From Thermodesulfovibrionia bacterium (GTDB lineage Bacteria; Nitrospirota; Thermodesulfovibrionia; UBA6902; BMS3Bbin08): DNA of 50,812 nucleotides. Location of the stretch: assembly GCA_030694425.1 (NCBI GenBank), contig JAUXYI010000047.1, positions 1-50,812 on the forward strand, read 5' to 3'. A model generated the notes under the pieces. It was given only the letters and a program-made list of their open reading frames with translations, had not been told where the DNA came from and made no database searches. Position numbers and translations under genes: made by a program. Position 1 is the first letter of the stretch. The number at the start of each line of letters is the position of its first letter. This document shows positions 43,016 through 50,777 of this stretch, one piece after another.

Positions 43016-43269
43016 TGAAGAAAAATACCATTAAGCTTTATGTCAATGATGCGATGGGCAAACGCTGACAGCAGAATATGCAGTCCGCCTGGAAGGCAAA
43101 GGATGAACTTGGCGTTGAGGTTATCGTTATTAAAAAAACATCAAAGGAATATAACATGGAAAAAGACCCTCTGCCGTGTCCGTCTATTGTGCTGAACGGC
43201 AAGGTGCTGGCAAATAACGGCACCATCACCTACGAAGAATTAAAGGCGGAAATACAGAAACAAAAATAA
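43015..43269 (+). CDS. Thioredoxin-like probable selenoprotein with in-frame UGA
   Basis: ATG at 43015 has AAAGGAG upstream and overlaps the arsR stop. The frame reads 'MKKNTIKLYVNDAMGKR', then TGA at 43066-43068, then 'QQNMQSAWKAKDELGVEVIV' and 'IVLNGKVLANNGTITYEELK', 84 residues in total. Both sides together make a complete thioredoxin-like fold: beta strand, active-site loop, helix, strand, cis-Pro region ('LPCPSIV'), strand, helix. UGA is where the redox Cys of such proteins sits. A weak bSECIS-like hairpin (43083-43104) with G at the second loop position lies 22 bases after the UGA. Alternative: a nonsense mutation. The likely family is SaoT-like thioredoxin-like selenoprotein (from memory). 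Confidence 0.6.
43083..43104 (+). promoter_or_regulatory. Candidate bSECIS hairpin for UGA 43066
   Basis: GUCC-GCC pairs with GGC-AAA-GGAU around the loop UGGAA (43090-43094). G is the second loop base, 22 bases after the UGA, within the range known for bacterial SECIS elements. The stem is short with a three-base bulge, so it is weak support. Confidence 0.35.
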
Positions 43270-43281
43270 AAGGGGAATGTT

Positions 43282-44070
43282 ATGGAAATATCTTTTTTAA
43301 TTACACTCGTTCTACTCGGACTCGGCGGAGGTTTTTTATCAGGATTGCTTGGACTTGGCGGCGCTATTTTTATGATACCTCTTCTTCTTTATGTTCCGCC
43401 GTTTTTAGGCGTTGGACATCTTGACATGAAGCAAGTAGCAGCAGTCAGCATGGTGCAGGTGCTTTCAGCGTCTTTATCCGGACTTATTGTCCATCACAAA
43501 AACCGTTTTGTCAGCAAATCCCTCCTCATCTACATGGGGGCTTTTAATGCTATCGGCAACCTCGCGGGTTCTATATTCTCCAAATATACTAAAAGCGCAT
43601 TCCTGTTAGCCATATTTGCTTCTATGGCTGTAATTGCTGCGGGAGTCATGTTTATTCCAAAAAGAGAACAGGGCGAAAATATCTCGCCTGATGAACTTCA
43701 ATATAATAAACCGCTTGCATCATTTATAAGTCTCCTGATAGGTTCTTTTGGCGGCATGGTGGGAGCGCCGGGCGCATTTATATACATACCGGCTATGATA
43801 TATGTTTTGAACATTCCAACCCGTATCGTGATAGGCAGCACATTAGGAATTGTTTTTTTAGGCGCAATTATGGGCAGTATCGGCAAGATGGCAACAGGGC
43901 AGATTATCTGGCCCTATGCGGCAGCTCTTGTTATAGGCACAGTGCCAGGCGCACAAGTAGGCGGAAAGGTAAGTAAAAAGGTTAATACCAAATACCTGCG
44001 GCTTGCCATTGCTGTAATTATCGCAATAACCGGTCTCAGAATGTGGTATCAAGTATTGACAGGCCGTTAA
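43282..44070 (+). CDS. TSUP (TauE/SafE) family membrane exporter
   Basis: The protein has 262 residues with seven to eight membrane helices in two related halves: 'LGLGGGFLSGLLGLGGAIFM' and 'LIGSFGGMVGAPGAFIYIPA'. This is the TSUP signature (PF01925). Members move sulfite, sulfonates, thiosulfate or other sulfur compounds. It is 12 bases after the thioredoxin-like gene in the arsR operon, so it probably exports or imports the operon's sulfur or organometal product. The ribosome site is weak (GGGG). Confidence 0.85.
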   Translation: MEISFLITLVLLGLGGGFLSGLLGLGGAIFMIPLLLYVPPFLGVGHLDMKQVAAVSMVQVLSASLSGLIVHHKNRFVSKSLLIYMGAFNAIGNLAGSIFSKYTKSAFLLAIFASMAVIAAGVMFIPKREQGENISPDELQYNKPLASFISLLIGSFGGMVGAPGAFIYIPAMIYVLNIPTRIVIGSTLGIVFLGAIMGSIGKMATGQIIWPYAAALVIGTVPGAQVGGKVSKKVNTKYLRLAIAVIIAITGLRMWYQVLTGR

Positions 44071-44099
44071 TTTTAATTAAAAGGAAAGGTAGGTGTAAT

Positions 44100-44522
44100 A
44101 TGGAAAAGGTAACGAAAAACGTATCAGTAATGTGTTTTCATGATGAGTTGTGTCAGGTTTATAATGCGCTTATGACATCATTAAGTCTTTTAAGAGAAGG
44201 TTCTAATGTCACAATATTTTTTGGCTCGCGCGGCGTGAATGCGATTCACAAGGATAAGGTAAAAGACCTTAAATGCATGCCTGATCAGCCAAAAGAAATA
44301 GGTGATGCGGTGATGAAAAGGATGGAAGAGATGAACCTTCCGACAGTGGAAGACCTGTTTGTTATGCTGCACATGGAAGGTGCAAGGCTGCTTGCCTGCC
44401 CTTTAAATGTTCCACTTTTTGATATGAAAAAGAACGACTTTGTGGAAGGGGTTGAAATCGCAAACCCCGCTACATATTATAAAGAAGTGGTTGTGAAGGC
44501 TGACATGAACCTGACATTTTAA
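44100..44522 (+). CDS. DsrE-like sulfur-relay family protein
   Basis: The protein has 140 residues from ATG 44100 (AAGGAAAGGTAGG upstream). 'NVSVMCFHDELCQVYNALMT', 'EGSNVTIFFGSRGVNAIHKD', and 'LLACPLNVPLFDMKKNDFVE' fit the DsrE/peroxiredoxin-like fold (PF02635/PF13686). Cys near 'ARLLACPLN' is the conserved reactive position. It may carry sulfur as persulfide. Last gene of the arsR operon. Confidence 0.75.
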   Translation: MEKVTKNVSVMCFHDELCQVYNALMTSLSLLREGSNVTIFFGSRGVNAIHKDKVKDLKCMPDQPKEIGDAVMKRMEEMNLPTVEDLFVMLHMEGARLLACPLNVPLFDMKKNDFVEGVEIANPATYYKEVVVKADMNLTF

Positions 44523-44545
44523 GTTTGGAGTGTTAAGTTTGGAAG

Positions 44546-44576
44546 TTGCAAATTTAAGAATATTAGAATATTTTAT
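44546..44576 (+). promoter_or_regulatory. Putative ArsR operator ahead of the membrane protein gene
   Basis: TTGCAAATTT is followed by a motif (44563-44576) matching 12 of 14 bases of TTAGAATATTCTAA. It shares the 'TTGCAAATTT' left part with the operators at 45632 and 48197. Confidence 0.5.
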
Positions 44577-44605
44577 ATAATAAACTTAGAAACAGGAGGT
44601 TTACC

Positions 44606-45127
44606 ATGGAAAATTTGATTTACATCCTGTTGCTCATCATTCACAACATTGCACTTGTGGGATGTGCAGCAGCCCCATTTTATAATTTAAGATTGGTTAA
44701 CCAGCGTGCACAGTTTGGCAAAAAACTTTATTACCAACTGGATAAAGTAGTAGAGGATACAATTCAGGGATTAGAGCCTTATTGCTGGACATTTATTATC
44801 CTGCTCTTTATTACCGGGTTTGGTTTCTCGGCTACTTACTACGCATTCCATGGACAGTTGAAGGAATTTAATCCAACTGTATTTTCTGCATTTATACTTA
44901 AACATATCTTTGTATTAGGTATGGTGGGAATTGCCTTTTATATTTCATTCTTTATCAACCCTAAAATAAGAGAGATATTCTCCAAGTTTTCTCCTGATGC
45001 CGCTCCTCAGGAAGAAATAGCAAATAAATTTTTCAGCCTCAGAGCAAAAAGAAAACAGTTGTGTAAAATTTGTTTTGTCTTTGCAATGTTGATTTTAATA
45101 GTTAGTCCTGTGTTGAGGTTTTATTAA
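44606..45127 (+). CDS. Four-helix inner membrane protein of unknown function
   Basis: The protein has 173 residues. Four hydrophobic helices are at about 3-25, 57-80, 98-118 and 150-170. A conserved-looking loop 'VEDTIQGLEPYCWTF' lies before helix 2. Cys residues near helices 1, 2 and 4 might bind metal. CopD-like or cytochrome-like folds have similar patterns but no family is certain. AGGAGG precedes the ATG. It is probably controlled by the second ArsR. Confidence 0.55.
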   Translation: MENLIYILLLIIHNIALVGCAAAPFYNLRLVNQRAQFGKKLYYQLDKVVEDTIQGLEPYCWTFIILLFITGFGFSATYYAFHGQLKEFNPTVFSAFILKHIFVLGMVGIAFYISFFINPKIREIFSKFSPDAAPQEEIANKFFSLRAKRKQLCKICFVFAMLILIVSPVLRFY

Positions 45128-45162
45128 TTTTCATGATTAATGGAGGTATGAAAATACACCCT

Positions 45163-45281
45163 CCCCTTCATCCCCTCCCGTCAAGGGAGGGGAGATGTTG
45201 GAGTGCTGCCCATCAACTGAAGGAGAGTCATCTTATAAATCCCCTCTCCCTTGGCGGGAGAGGGTTAGGGTGAGGGGGATT
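45163..45281. repeat. CCCCTCCC/GGGAGGGG inverted repeats
   Basis: 'atcccctcccgtcaagggag' and 'cccctctcccttggcgggag' are two hairpin copies of a G/C-run repeat. The last part reaches into the leader of the second arsR. Confidence 0.65.
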
Positions 45282-45292
45282 AAGGAATCATT

Positions 45293-45631
45293 ATGAGCAA
45301 GAAGATTTACGAAATACATGCTGACATATGTAAGACCTTAGGGAATGCTAAAAGGATAGAAATCCTTAGCGCTCTTGAAAACAGGGAATTAACCGTTAGT
45401 GAGCTTGTAAATATTCTTAGTATATCTCCTGCAAATGTTTCTCAGCACCTTGCTATCATGAAACAGAAGGGTATCCTTAAATCAAGAAGAAATGGGAACA
45501 ATATTTTCTACAGGGTTTCCAATGCAAAGGTGATAAAGGCTTGTAGTCTTATGAGAGAAGTGCTGCTTGAGAGGTTTGAGGAAGGGCAGGAAATAGCAAG
45601 GAAATTTTCTAAAGCAAAAAAATTTTTTTAA
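45293..45631 (+). CDS. ArsR family repressor (second)
   Basis: The protein has 112 residues: 'ICKTLGNAKRIEILSALENR', 'LTVSELVNILSISPANVSQH', 'LAIMKQKGILKSRRNGNNIF' is the ArsR winged HTH. There is only a Cys pair ('DICKTLG', 'VIKACSLM') as possible sensor. It likely binds TTAGAATATTCTAA, which lies just after it (45648) and ahead of other cluster genes. GAGGGGGATTAAGG precedes the ATG at some distance. Confidence 0.9.
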   Translation: MSKKIYEIHADICKTLGNAKRIEILSALENRELTVSELVNILSISPANVSQHLAIMKQKGILKSRRNGNNIFYRVSNAKVIKACSLMREVLLERFEEGQEIARKFSKAKKFF

Positions 45632-45661
45632 AAAGTATTTGCAAATTTTAGAATATTCTAA
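45632..45661 (+). promoter_or_regulatory. Palindromic operator upstream of the RND exporter
   Basis: TTAGAATATTCTAA (45648-45661) is a perfect palindrome; with its left flank the 30-base block is identical to 48197-48226. TTGCAA at 45639-45644 could be the -35, putting the operator between -35 and -10. Confidence 0.7.
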
Positions 45662-45689
45662 GATTCTATATTTGACTAAAATATAAAGA

Positions 45690-45768
45690 TTGCTTCGCTC
45701 CGATGTGTCGGGGCTCGGAATGACATAGACAGGTATTGTCATTCCGAGCGTAGCGAGGAATCTCGTTT
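45690..45768. repeat. Palindromic 'GGAATGACA...CATTCCGAG' repeat
   Basis: 'attgcttcgctccgatgtgt' opens one arm and 'cattccgagcgtagcgagga' the other. Same family as 16983-17062. Confidence 0.65.
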
Positions 45769-45796
45769 TTAAAAACAAGCTCAGAGGAGAATTAAA

Positions 45797-48133
45797 ATGA
45801 AAAAATTTTCTCTCGTTAATTTCTCTGTAAACCACCCACGATTAATTGTATCCTTAGCAGTGATTATTACTGTTGCCTTCATGACTCAGTTTCCCAAAAT
45901 AACGACAGATACAAACCCCAAAAATATGCTTCCCAAGACATCTGATGTTAGAGTCTGGAATGATGAAGTGGAGAAAACCTTTAGCCTCTACGAAGATATG
46001 ATTGTCGTAGGGATAGAGAATGAAAAAGGTGTTCTTAATAAAGACACCCTTGGAAAAATTCAAAGGATAACCGATGAGATTTTAAAAATCAAAGGTGTTG
46101 CAGCAAGAGATGTAAACAGCTTTCCAACTATTACCAATGTGACAGCCGAAGAAGGGATTTTAAAAATAGCGCCCCTTATGACGCAGACTCCAAAAACTGA
46201 TGAGGAGATAAAAACCCTGCAAAAGATGCTTTTTGAAAATCCTCTTTTTATTGACCGTATCATCTCAAAGGACGGAAAGACCACTGCTATTTATGTGCCT
46301 CTTGAAAAGGGCGCGAATGGAAAAGTTATTGCAGACCAGCTAAGGGAGATAGTAAAAGAAGAAAAGGGTGATGAAAAATATTATATTGCAGGAGACCCTG
46401 TGGCAAGAGATACTTTTGGAGCGGAGATGTTCAAATTAATGGGTATCTTCTCTCCAATTTCAGGGATGATAATGTTTATCGCCATTTACCTTATGTTCAG
46501 AAACCTTTCACTTGCTATTTCAATGATGATGGTGGCAATGATAAGCATTATCTGTAGCATGGGACTTTTAATAGGGCTCGGCTTTCCCATACATATAATG
46601 AGCTCCATGAGCCCTGTGTTTTTAATGGCAATAGCAACTGACAGTATCCATATATTTAATGAATTTTATTTTAGATACCGCGAAAAAAGAGATAAAAAAG
46701 CTGCAATTATTGAGACGATGAATGCGGTTGGCAGGCCTGTTCGTTACACAGCGCTTGCAACTGCGGTTGGCTTTGGAGTCCTTATATTTATGCATATCAT
46801 TCCTGTCAGGGTTTTTGGTTTCGGGATCGCATTTGGCACAATCGCATTAAGACTCCTGAGTTTTAGTTTTATCCCTGCGGTTTTAACATTTATAAAAGAG
46901 GAGAAGATAAGTAAAGCCTCGTCTCACGAAGACATTGAATTAAGCAGGACAGCAAGGGTGCTAAGAGCCCTTGGAGGTTTTGGTACCCATAGCCCTAAAG
47001 CTACTGTTTTCGTTGGCTTAGTAATCCTTGTTATCGCAATTATAGGGACAACAAAGATAGTGGTTAATAACAATATGGTTGAATGGTTCAAGAAAAATAG
47101 CGATGTAAGGGTGGCAGATACTGTGATGAACAGAGCTCTCGGCGGCACATCTTTAGGATATGTTGTAGCTGTAGCAAAAGAAGAAGACTTCATAAAAACA
47201 CCTGAGGCAATGAGATATATTGAATCACTTCAGAGAGAATTAGAAAAACTTTCTGTTGTCGGCAAGACCAGTTCTGTTGCGGACTATGTAAAGAGGATAA
47301 ATAAGGTTTTGCATGATGATGACCCGAAGTATGATTCCGTGCCTGATAATAAAGAGACGATAGGGCAGTATATCTTTTTATTTTCAATGTCAGCAAAACC
47401 ATCTGATTTAGACAATGTCGTTGATTATCCTTTTCAAAAGGCAAATATCTGGGTTCAGCTTAAGACATGGGATGCCCAGGCAATGAGAAGCGTTATTAAA
47501 GTAGTTGAAGAGTATAAAAAATTCCATCCGATTAATATGGAATTTAAACCTGCAGGCATTGCCTATTTTAATCTTGTGTGGAATGATGCGGTGCTCTGGG
47601 ATATGCTTAGAGGTTTCATAGTTGCCCTGATTGTAGTATTTGTGATACTCGTATTTAACTTTCGTTCAATAAAATGGGCAATTGTGGGTTATGCGCCATT
47701 GCTTTTCACTATACTACTCATTTATGGAGTTGTTGGATTTATCGGCAAAGATTTTGACATGCCAATTTCTGTGCTTTCATGCCTGTCACTTGGAATGGCA
47801 GTTGACTTTGCGATCCATTTTATAAGCAGATTCAAACAGAGATTAGCCGAAATTTCGGGAACACTCAAGACTCCAAACTCGGAACTCATAACCGATTCTC
47901 TATTATGGACTGTTGCAAGACCCGGCAAGGGGATAATGCGTAACGCAGTCCTTTTTGCCTCAGCATTCTCGGTTATGATGTTTGCGCCTCTCACCCCGTA
48001 TATCACAGTTGGCGCATTTATTGTAAGCATGATGCTCTTAAGTTCACTGATGACAATAATATATCTTCCAGCGCTTATAGTTTTACTAAAAGGTTGGCTG
48101 TTTAAATGCCCATGCGAGTTTCAAACAAAATAA
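45797..48133 (+). CDS. RND superfamily (MMPL-type) exporter
   Basis: The protein has 778 residues. Twelve helices are arranged in two halves, each a single helix, a large periplasmic loop and five helices, as in MMPL/hydrophobe-amphiphile pumps. Typical pieces are 'FPKITTDTNPKNMLPK', 'LMAIATDSIHIFNEFYFRYR', 'NAVGRPVRYTALATAVGFGV', 'SCLSLGMAVDFAIHFISRFK'. Proton-translocating Asp residues occur in helix 4 ('ATDSIH') and helix 10 ('AVDFAIH'). An in-frame insert 'ISGTLKTPNSELI' (about 47848-47893) looks like dispersed repeat DNA in a cytoplasmic loop. The operator lies upstream. Substrate unknown. Confidence 0.88.
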   Translation: MKKFSLVNFSVNHPRLIVSLAVIITVAFMTQFPKITTDTNPKNMLPKTSDVRVWNDEVEKTFSLYEDMIVVGIENEKGVLNKDTLGKIQRITDEILKIKGVAARDVNSFPTITNVTAEEGILKIAPLMTQTPKTDEEIKTLQKMLFENPLFIDRIISKDGKTTAIYVPLEKGANGKVIADQLREIVKEEKGDEKYYIAGDPVARDTFGAEMFKLMGIFSPISGMIMFIAIYLMFRNLSLAISMMMVAMISIICSMGLLIGLGFPIHIMSSMSPVFLMAIATDSIHIFNEFYFRYREKRDKKAAIIETMNAVGRPVRYTALATAVGFGVLIFMHIIPVRVFGFGIAFGTIALRLLSFSFIPAVLTFIKEEKISKASSHEDIELSRTARVLRALGGFGTHSPKATVFVGLVILVIAIIGTTKIVVNNNMVEWFKKNSDVRVADTVMNRALGGTSLGYVVAVAKEEDFIKTPEAMRYIESLQRELEKLSVVGKTSSVADYVKRINKVLHDDDPKYDSVPDNKETIGQYIFLFSMSAKPSDLDNVVDYPFQKANIWVQLKTWDAQAMRSVIKVVEEYKKFHPINMEFKPAGIAYFNLVWNDAVLWDMLRGFIVALIVVFVILVFNFRSIKWAIVGYAPLLFTILLIYGVVGFIGKDFDMPISVLSCLSLGMAVDFAIHFISRFKQRLAEISGTLKTPNSELITDSLLWTVARPGKGIMRNAVLFASAFSVMMFAPLTPYITVGAFIVSMMLLSSLMTIIYLPALIVLLKGWLFKCPCEFQTK

Positions 48134-48196
48134 TAAGAAATAAAAGGATGGATTGCAAATCTTTGAATAGTTAATTTTAAGGTAAAAAATTTTTTG

Positions 48197-48226
48197 AAAG
48201 TATTTGCAAATTTTAGAATATTCTAA
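48197..48226 (+). promoter_or_regulatory. Second identical copy of the palindromic operator
   Basis: Identical over 30 bases to 45632-45661, including TTAGAATATTCTAA at 48213-48226. It lies 39 bases before the start of the secreted-protein gene at 48265. Confidence 0.7.
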
Positions 48227-48264
48227 ACTATTAATATCTCAAATAAATTTAAGGAGGATAAAAA

Positions 48265-48708
48265 ATGAATGTAAAAAGGATATTGAAAAAACTCTTAATT
48301 CCGATGCTTGTGTTTTCACTTTTTTCTCCGATTGTTTTCACAAGTATGGCTATGCAGAGAGGAGGAGTGGAGGAATTAAAAGAACGAATAGATATAACAA
48401 ATAAAAAACGAGTTACCCCTAAGGAGATAAAGAGGTTTGAAGAAAGTCTTCAGAGTTATTTCTTTGAAATTGTGGAACTTGATGTTATTGAAAGGGTGAT
48501 GAAAGCAGTTGACCTTAAAGAAATTACCCCTGGAGATGCTCTTATAGTGATAGTCCTTGTAAAACTCTCTAAAAAGCCTGAACAAGAGATAATAAAGATG
48601 AAGAAAGAAGGGAAGAACTGGACAGAAATTGTTAATGCAGTAGGTGTAAAACTAAAAGATGTAGTTAAAGAAGTCAAGGAATTTCAGAAAATGTCAGGGT
48701 GTGCGTAA
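48265..48708 (+). CDS. Secreted helical protein of unknown function
   Basis: The protein has 147 residues. The signal peptide ends near 'SPIVFTSMA'. The mature part is helical and charged: 'VEELKERIDITNKKRVTPKE', then 'PGDALIVIVLVKLSKKPEQE' and 'MKKEGKNWTEIVNAVGVKLK'. It ends in Cys-Ala ('KMSGCA'), which could bind metal or react. No family was recognised. AAGGAGG precedes the ATG. It is preceded by the 14-base operator. Confidence 0.65.
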   Translation: MNVKRILKKLLIPMLVFSLFSPIVFTSMAMQRGGVEELKERIDITNKKRVTPKEIKRFEESLQSYFFEIVELDVIERVMKAVDLKEITPGDALIVIVLVKLSKKPEQEIIKMKKEGKNWTEIVNAVGVKLKDVVKEVKEFQKMSGCA

Positions 48709-48782
48709 ATATAACACGCACTTAGTGAGATGATGACTTAGAGCGGATATGAAAAGTAAAAAATTACGAAGGGGGTTTTTAT

Positions 48783-49298
48783 ATGAAAAGAGGATTAAAG
48801 ATTTTACTTGGACTGTTTTTTATGATAGCAATGGCATTTTCAACCTATGCCAATGACTCAGAATTAGTCACAAAAATAGATGCGGTAGTAAGCCAGGGGC
48901 CGGAGAATGGGAATTATTTTGTAGGAGCTAACGATGTTTATATGTGGTTGAAAATAAAGAAGACTGATTTTGTAGTAGTTGATGTCAGGATTGGCGAAAA
49001 TGCCATTAATGCATATAAGGCAGCGCATATTCCAGGAGCTATCTATATCCCATACAATGAGATGTTTAAGCCTGAAAATCTTCAGAAGCTTCCAAAAGAT
49101 AAAAAAATAATTTTTGTATGTCATATGGGTGTGACCGAGGCATTACTTATAGTGCCTATGAGGATGCTTGGATATGATGCATATGGGATGCTTTTAGGAA
49201 TGGCGGGCTGGCAGAAGGATTACCCTACTGCTGAGTATGTGCAGGGATTAATAGATTCTCCAAAGACAAAGAATTATCCACTGGAAAGTGAAAAGTAA
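48783..49298 (+). CDS. Secreted rhodanese-like protein
   Basis: The protein has 171 residues. Signal peptide 'ILLGLFFMIAMAFSTYA'. The rhodanese domain has 'DFVVVDVRIGENAINAYKAA', 'HIPGAIYIPYNEMF', then the loop 'KKIIFVCHMGVTEALLIVPM' with catalytic Cys, and 'LGMAGWQKDYPT'. It would carry persulfide sulfur in the periplasm. It lies next to a YeeE/YedE transporter, a usual pairing for thiosulfate or sulfur uptake. Ribosome site: GAAGGGGG. Confidence 0.88.
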   Translation: MKRGLKILLGLFFMIAMAFSTYANDSELVTKIDAVVSQGPENGNYFVGANDVYMWLKIKKTDFVVVDVRIGENAINAYKAAHIPGAIYIPYNEMFKPENLQKLPKDKKIIFVCHMGVTEALLIVPMRMLGYDAYGMLLGMAGWQKDYPTAEYVQGLIDSPKTKNYPLESEK

Positions 49299-49385
49299 AT
49301 TAAAATTAAAAATAAAAAATCATCCCGAATAGTCGGGATACATTTTGCATTTTAAATTTTAATTTCTTATTAACGGGGAGGTTGT
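49299..49385. other. Short intergenic hairpin region
   Basis: 'atcccgaatagtcgggat' (about 49322-49339) is a stem with a 4-base loop. No ORF. Confidence 0.5.
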
Positions 49386-50777
49386 ATGAAGAGAATCTTT
49401 ACAAAACCATGGTCTTTTGTATGGGGCGGATTTTTAGTTGGTCTTGCAGAGGTAATTTATTTCCTTAAATATGAGACGCCGATACCGATAACCACAGGAC
49501 TTGCAAAGATGTTTGGCTCTATAGAGGAAAATATTACAAAGACCAACTATATCACAAGACTCTATGATGCAGATATCCACTGGATTATAATCGGGATCTT
49601 AGCCGGGGCATTTCTTGTAACAATCCTTGAGAGAGAACATAAGGCATGGGCCAAGTATCCTTTTAGCATCGCAGTCCTTTCATTTTTAGGCGGAGCAACC
49701 TTTGGGCTTGGCACAAGGATTGCACAGGGATGCACTACATGGCACTATTTGGGTGGGATCTCGGCTATGAGCCTTACATCTATAGTTGTGGCAATTGTGA
49801 GCATTCCATTTGCATTCCTTGCATTTCTGTTTATGGCAAAACTTAATGTTGCTGGTTTTATGAAACACCAGGAGACACACGCAACTGTCAAACACTGTGT
49901 TGAACTTGAATACCCAACTGAAATTTTATGTTATGACCCAAAATATAAACCATATAAAGACCCTTTAAGAATAATCTTGACGGCATTCCTGTTTATATTA
50001 TTAATATCAACCTTCTGGACAGCATTTAAAGGAGAGACATCTAACAGTATAGGACGACTGCCATGGACAGAAATATCTCTTAAGACGCTGGTTGGTTTTC
50101 TGCTCGGGTTTGGCATTGCAAAAACAGGATTTGGAACAGAATGTGCTGTTATGGCGCCGCATTCACTTCATATGCCGAAAATTTTTTTTGATTCTATGAA
50201 GGTTGCAAAAATAACCCAGACAATGTTTACAGGACTCTTGCCTTTTACAGCATTGCTTATAGCTATTCTTATGCTCAATATAACAATACTTATTACCTGG
50301 ATATTTTTTGGATGGGATATTCCTGTTGTTGTAGAAGCTGGTAAGTATAAGTGGGGGTTTCATTGGGGACATCTTATTGGAGGTCCTCTTCTCGGCATAG
50401 GCGCTGTGCTTATGATAGGCTGCGAGATAAGGTCATATGCAAGGACAGCAATGGGATATCTGACGGGTTTAGCTGCACTTCCAGGTTTTTTTGTTGGATA
50501 TCTCCCTTTTACACTTTATAGAGAAAAATTTGAAGAGCTATTTTTTGCTAAAGGAATTATTGAAGAAAAGAATATTCTTGAACTTTTACCAGATAACCCT
50601 TATATCCAATATGGGTTTGCATTTCTTTATACAGGGATTCTTATAGCGCTTCTTATATGGGCAATAAGAAAAGGTTCGCAGATGGTAAAGGTAACCCCTA
50701 AAGAATATCTTACCGACTCTACAGATGAAATATTCCTAAAAGGACTTCATGAAGAAAAAATAGGAGGTGTACAATAA
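49386..50777 (+). CDS. YeeE/YedE family sulfur transport protein
   Basis: The protein has 463 residues with about ten membrane segments and two sulf_transp repeats. The conserved Cys motifs are 'RIAQGCTTWHYLGG', 'GFGTECAVMAPHS' and 'MLIGCEIRSYARTAM'-type sequence ('VLMIGCEIRSYARTAMGYLT'). In the thiosulfate carrier TsuA such cysteines relay thiosulfate. The adjacent rhodanese fits thiosulfate or persulfide handling. Homologues are also linked to selenium metabolism (YedE). Ribosome site GGGGAGG; next gene overlaps its stop by one base. Confidence 0.88.
   Translation: MKRIFTKPWSFVWGGFLVGLAEVIYFLKYETPIPITTGLAKMFGSIEENITKTNYITRLYDADIHWIIIGILAGAFLVTILEREHKAWAKYPFSIAVLSFLGGATFGLGTRIAQGCTTWHYLGGISAMSLTSIVVAIVSIPFAFLAFLFMAKLNVAGFMKHQETHATVKHCVELEYPTEILCYDPKYKPYKDPLRIILTAFLFILLISTFWTAFKGETSNSIGRLPWTEISLKTLVGFLLGFGIAKTGFGTECAVMAPHSLHMPKIFFDSMKVAKITQTMFTGLLPFTALLIAILMLNITILITWIFFGWDIPVVVEAGKYKWGFHWGHLIGGPLLGIGAVLMIGCEIRSYARTAMGYLTGLAALPGFFVGYLPFTLYREKFEELFFAKGIIEEKNILELLPDNPYIQYGFAFLYTGILIALLIWAIRKGSQMVKVTPKEYLTDSTDEIFLKGLHEEKIGGVQ

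Noticed and set aside
43078-43269. Separate 63-codon gene starting at ATG 43078
   Set aside because: No ribosome site at 43078, while 43015 has one and shares the frame; the shorter frame would lack the first beta strand of the fold.
48204-48404. 66-codon plus-strand ORF overlapping 48265-48708
   Set aside because: It begins inside the operator and lies in another frame from the signal-peptide protein, which has a proper ribosome site.
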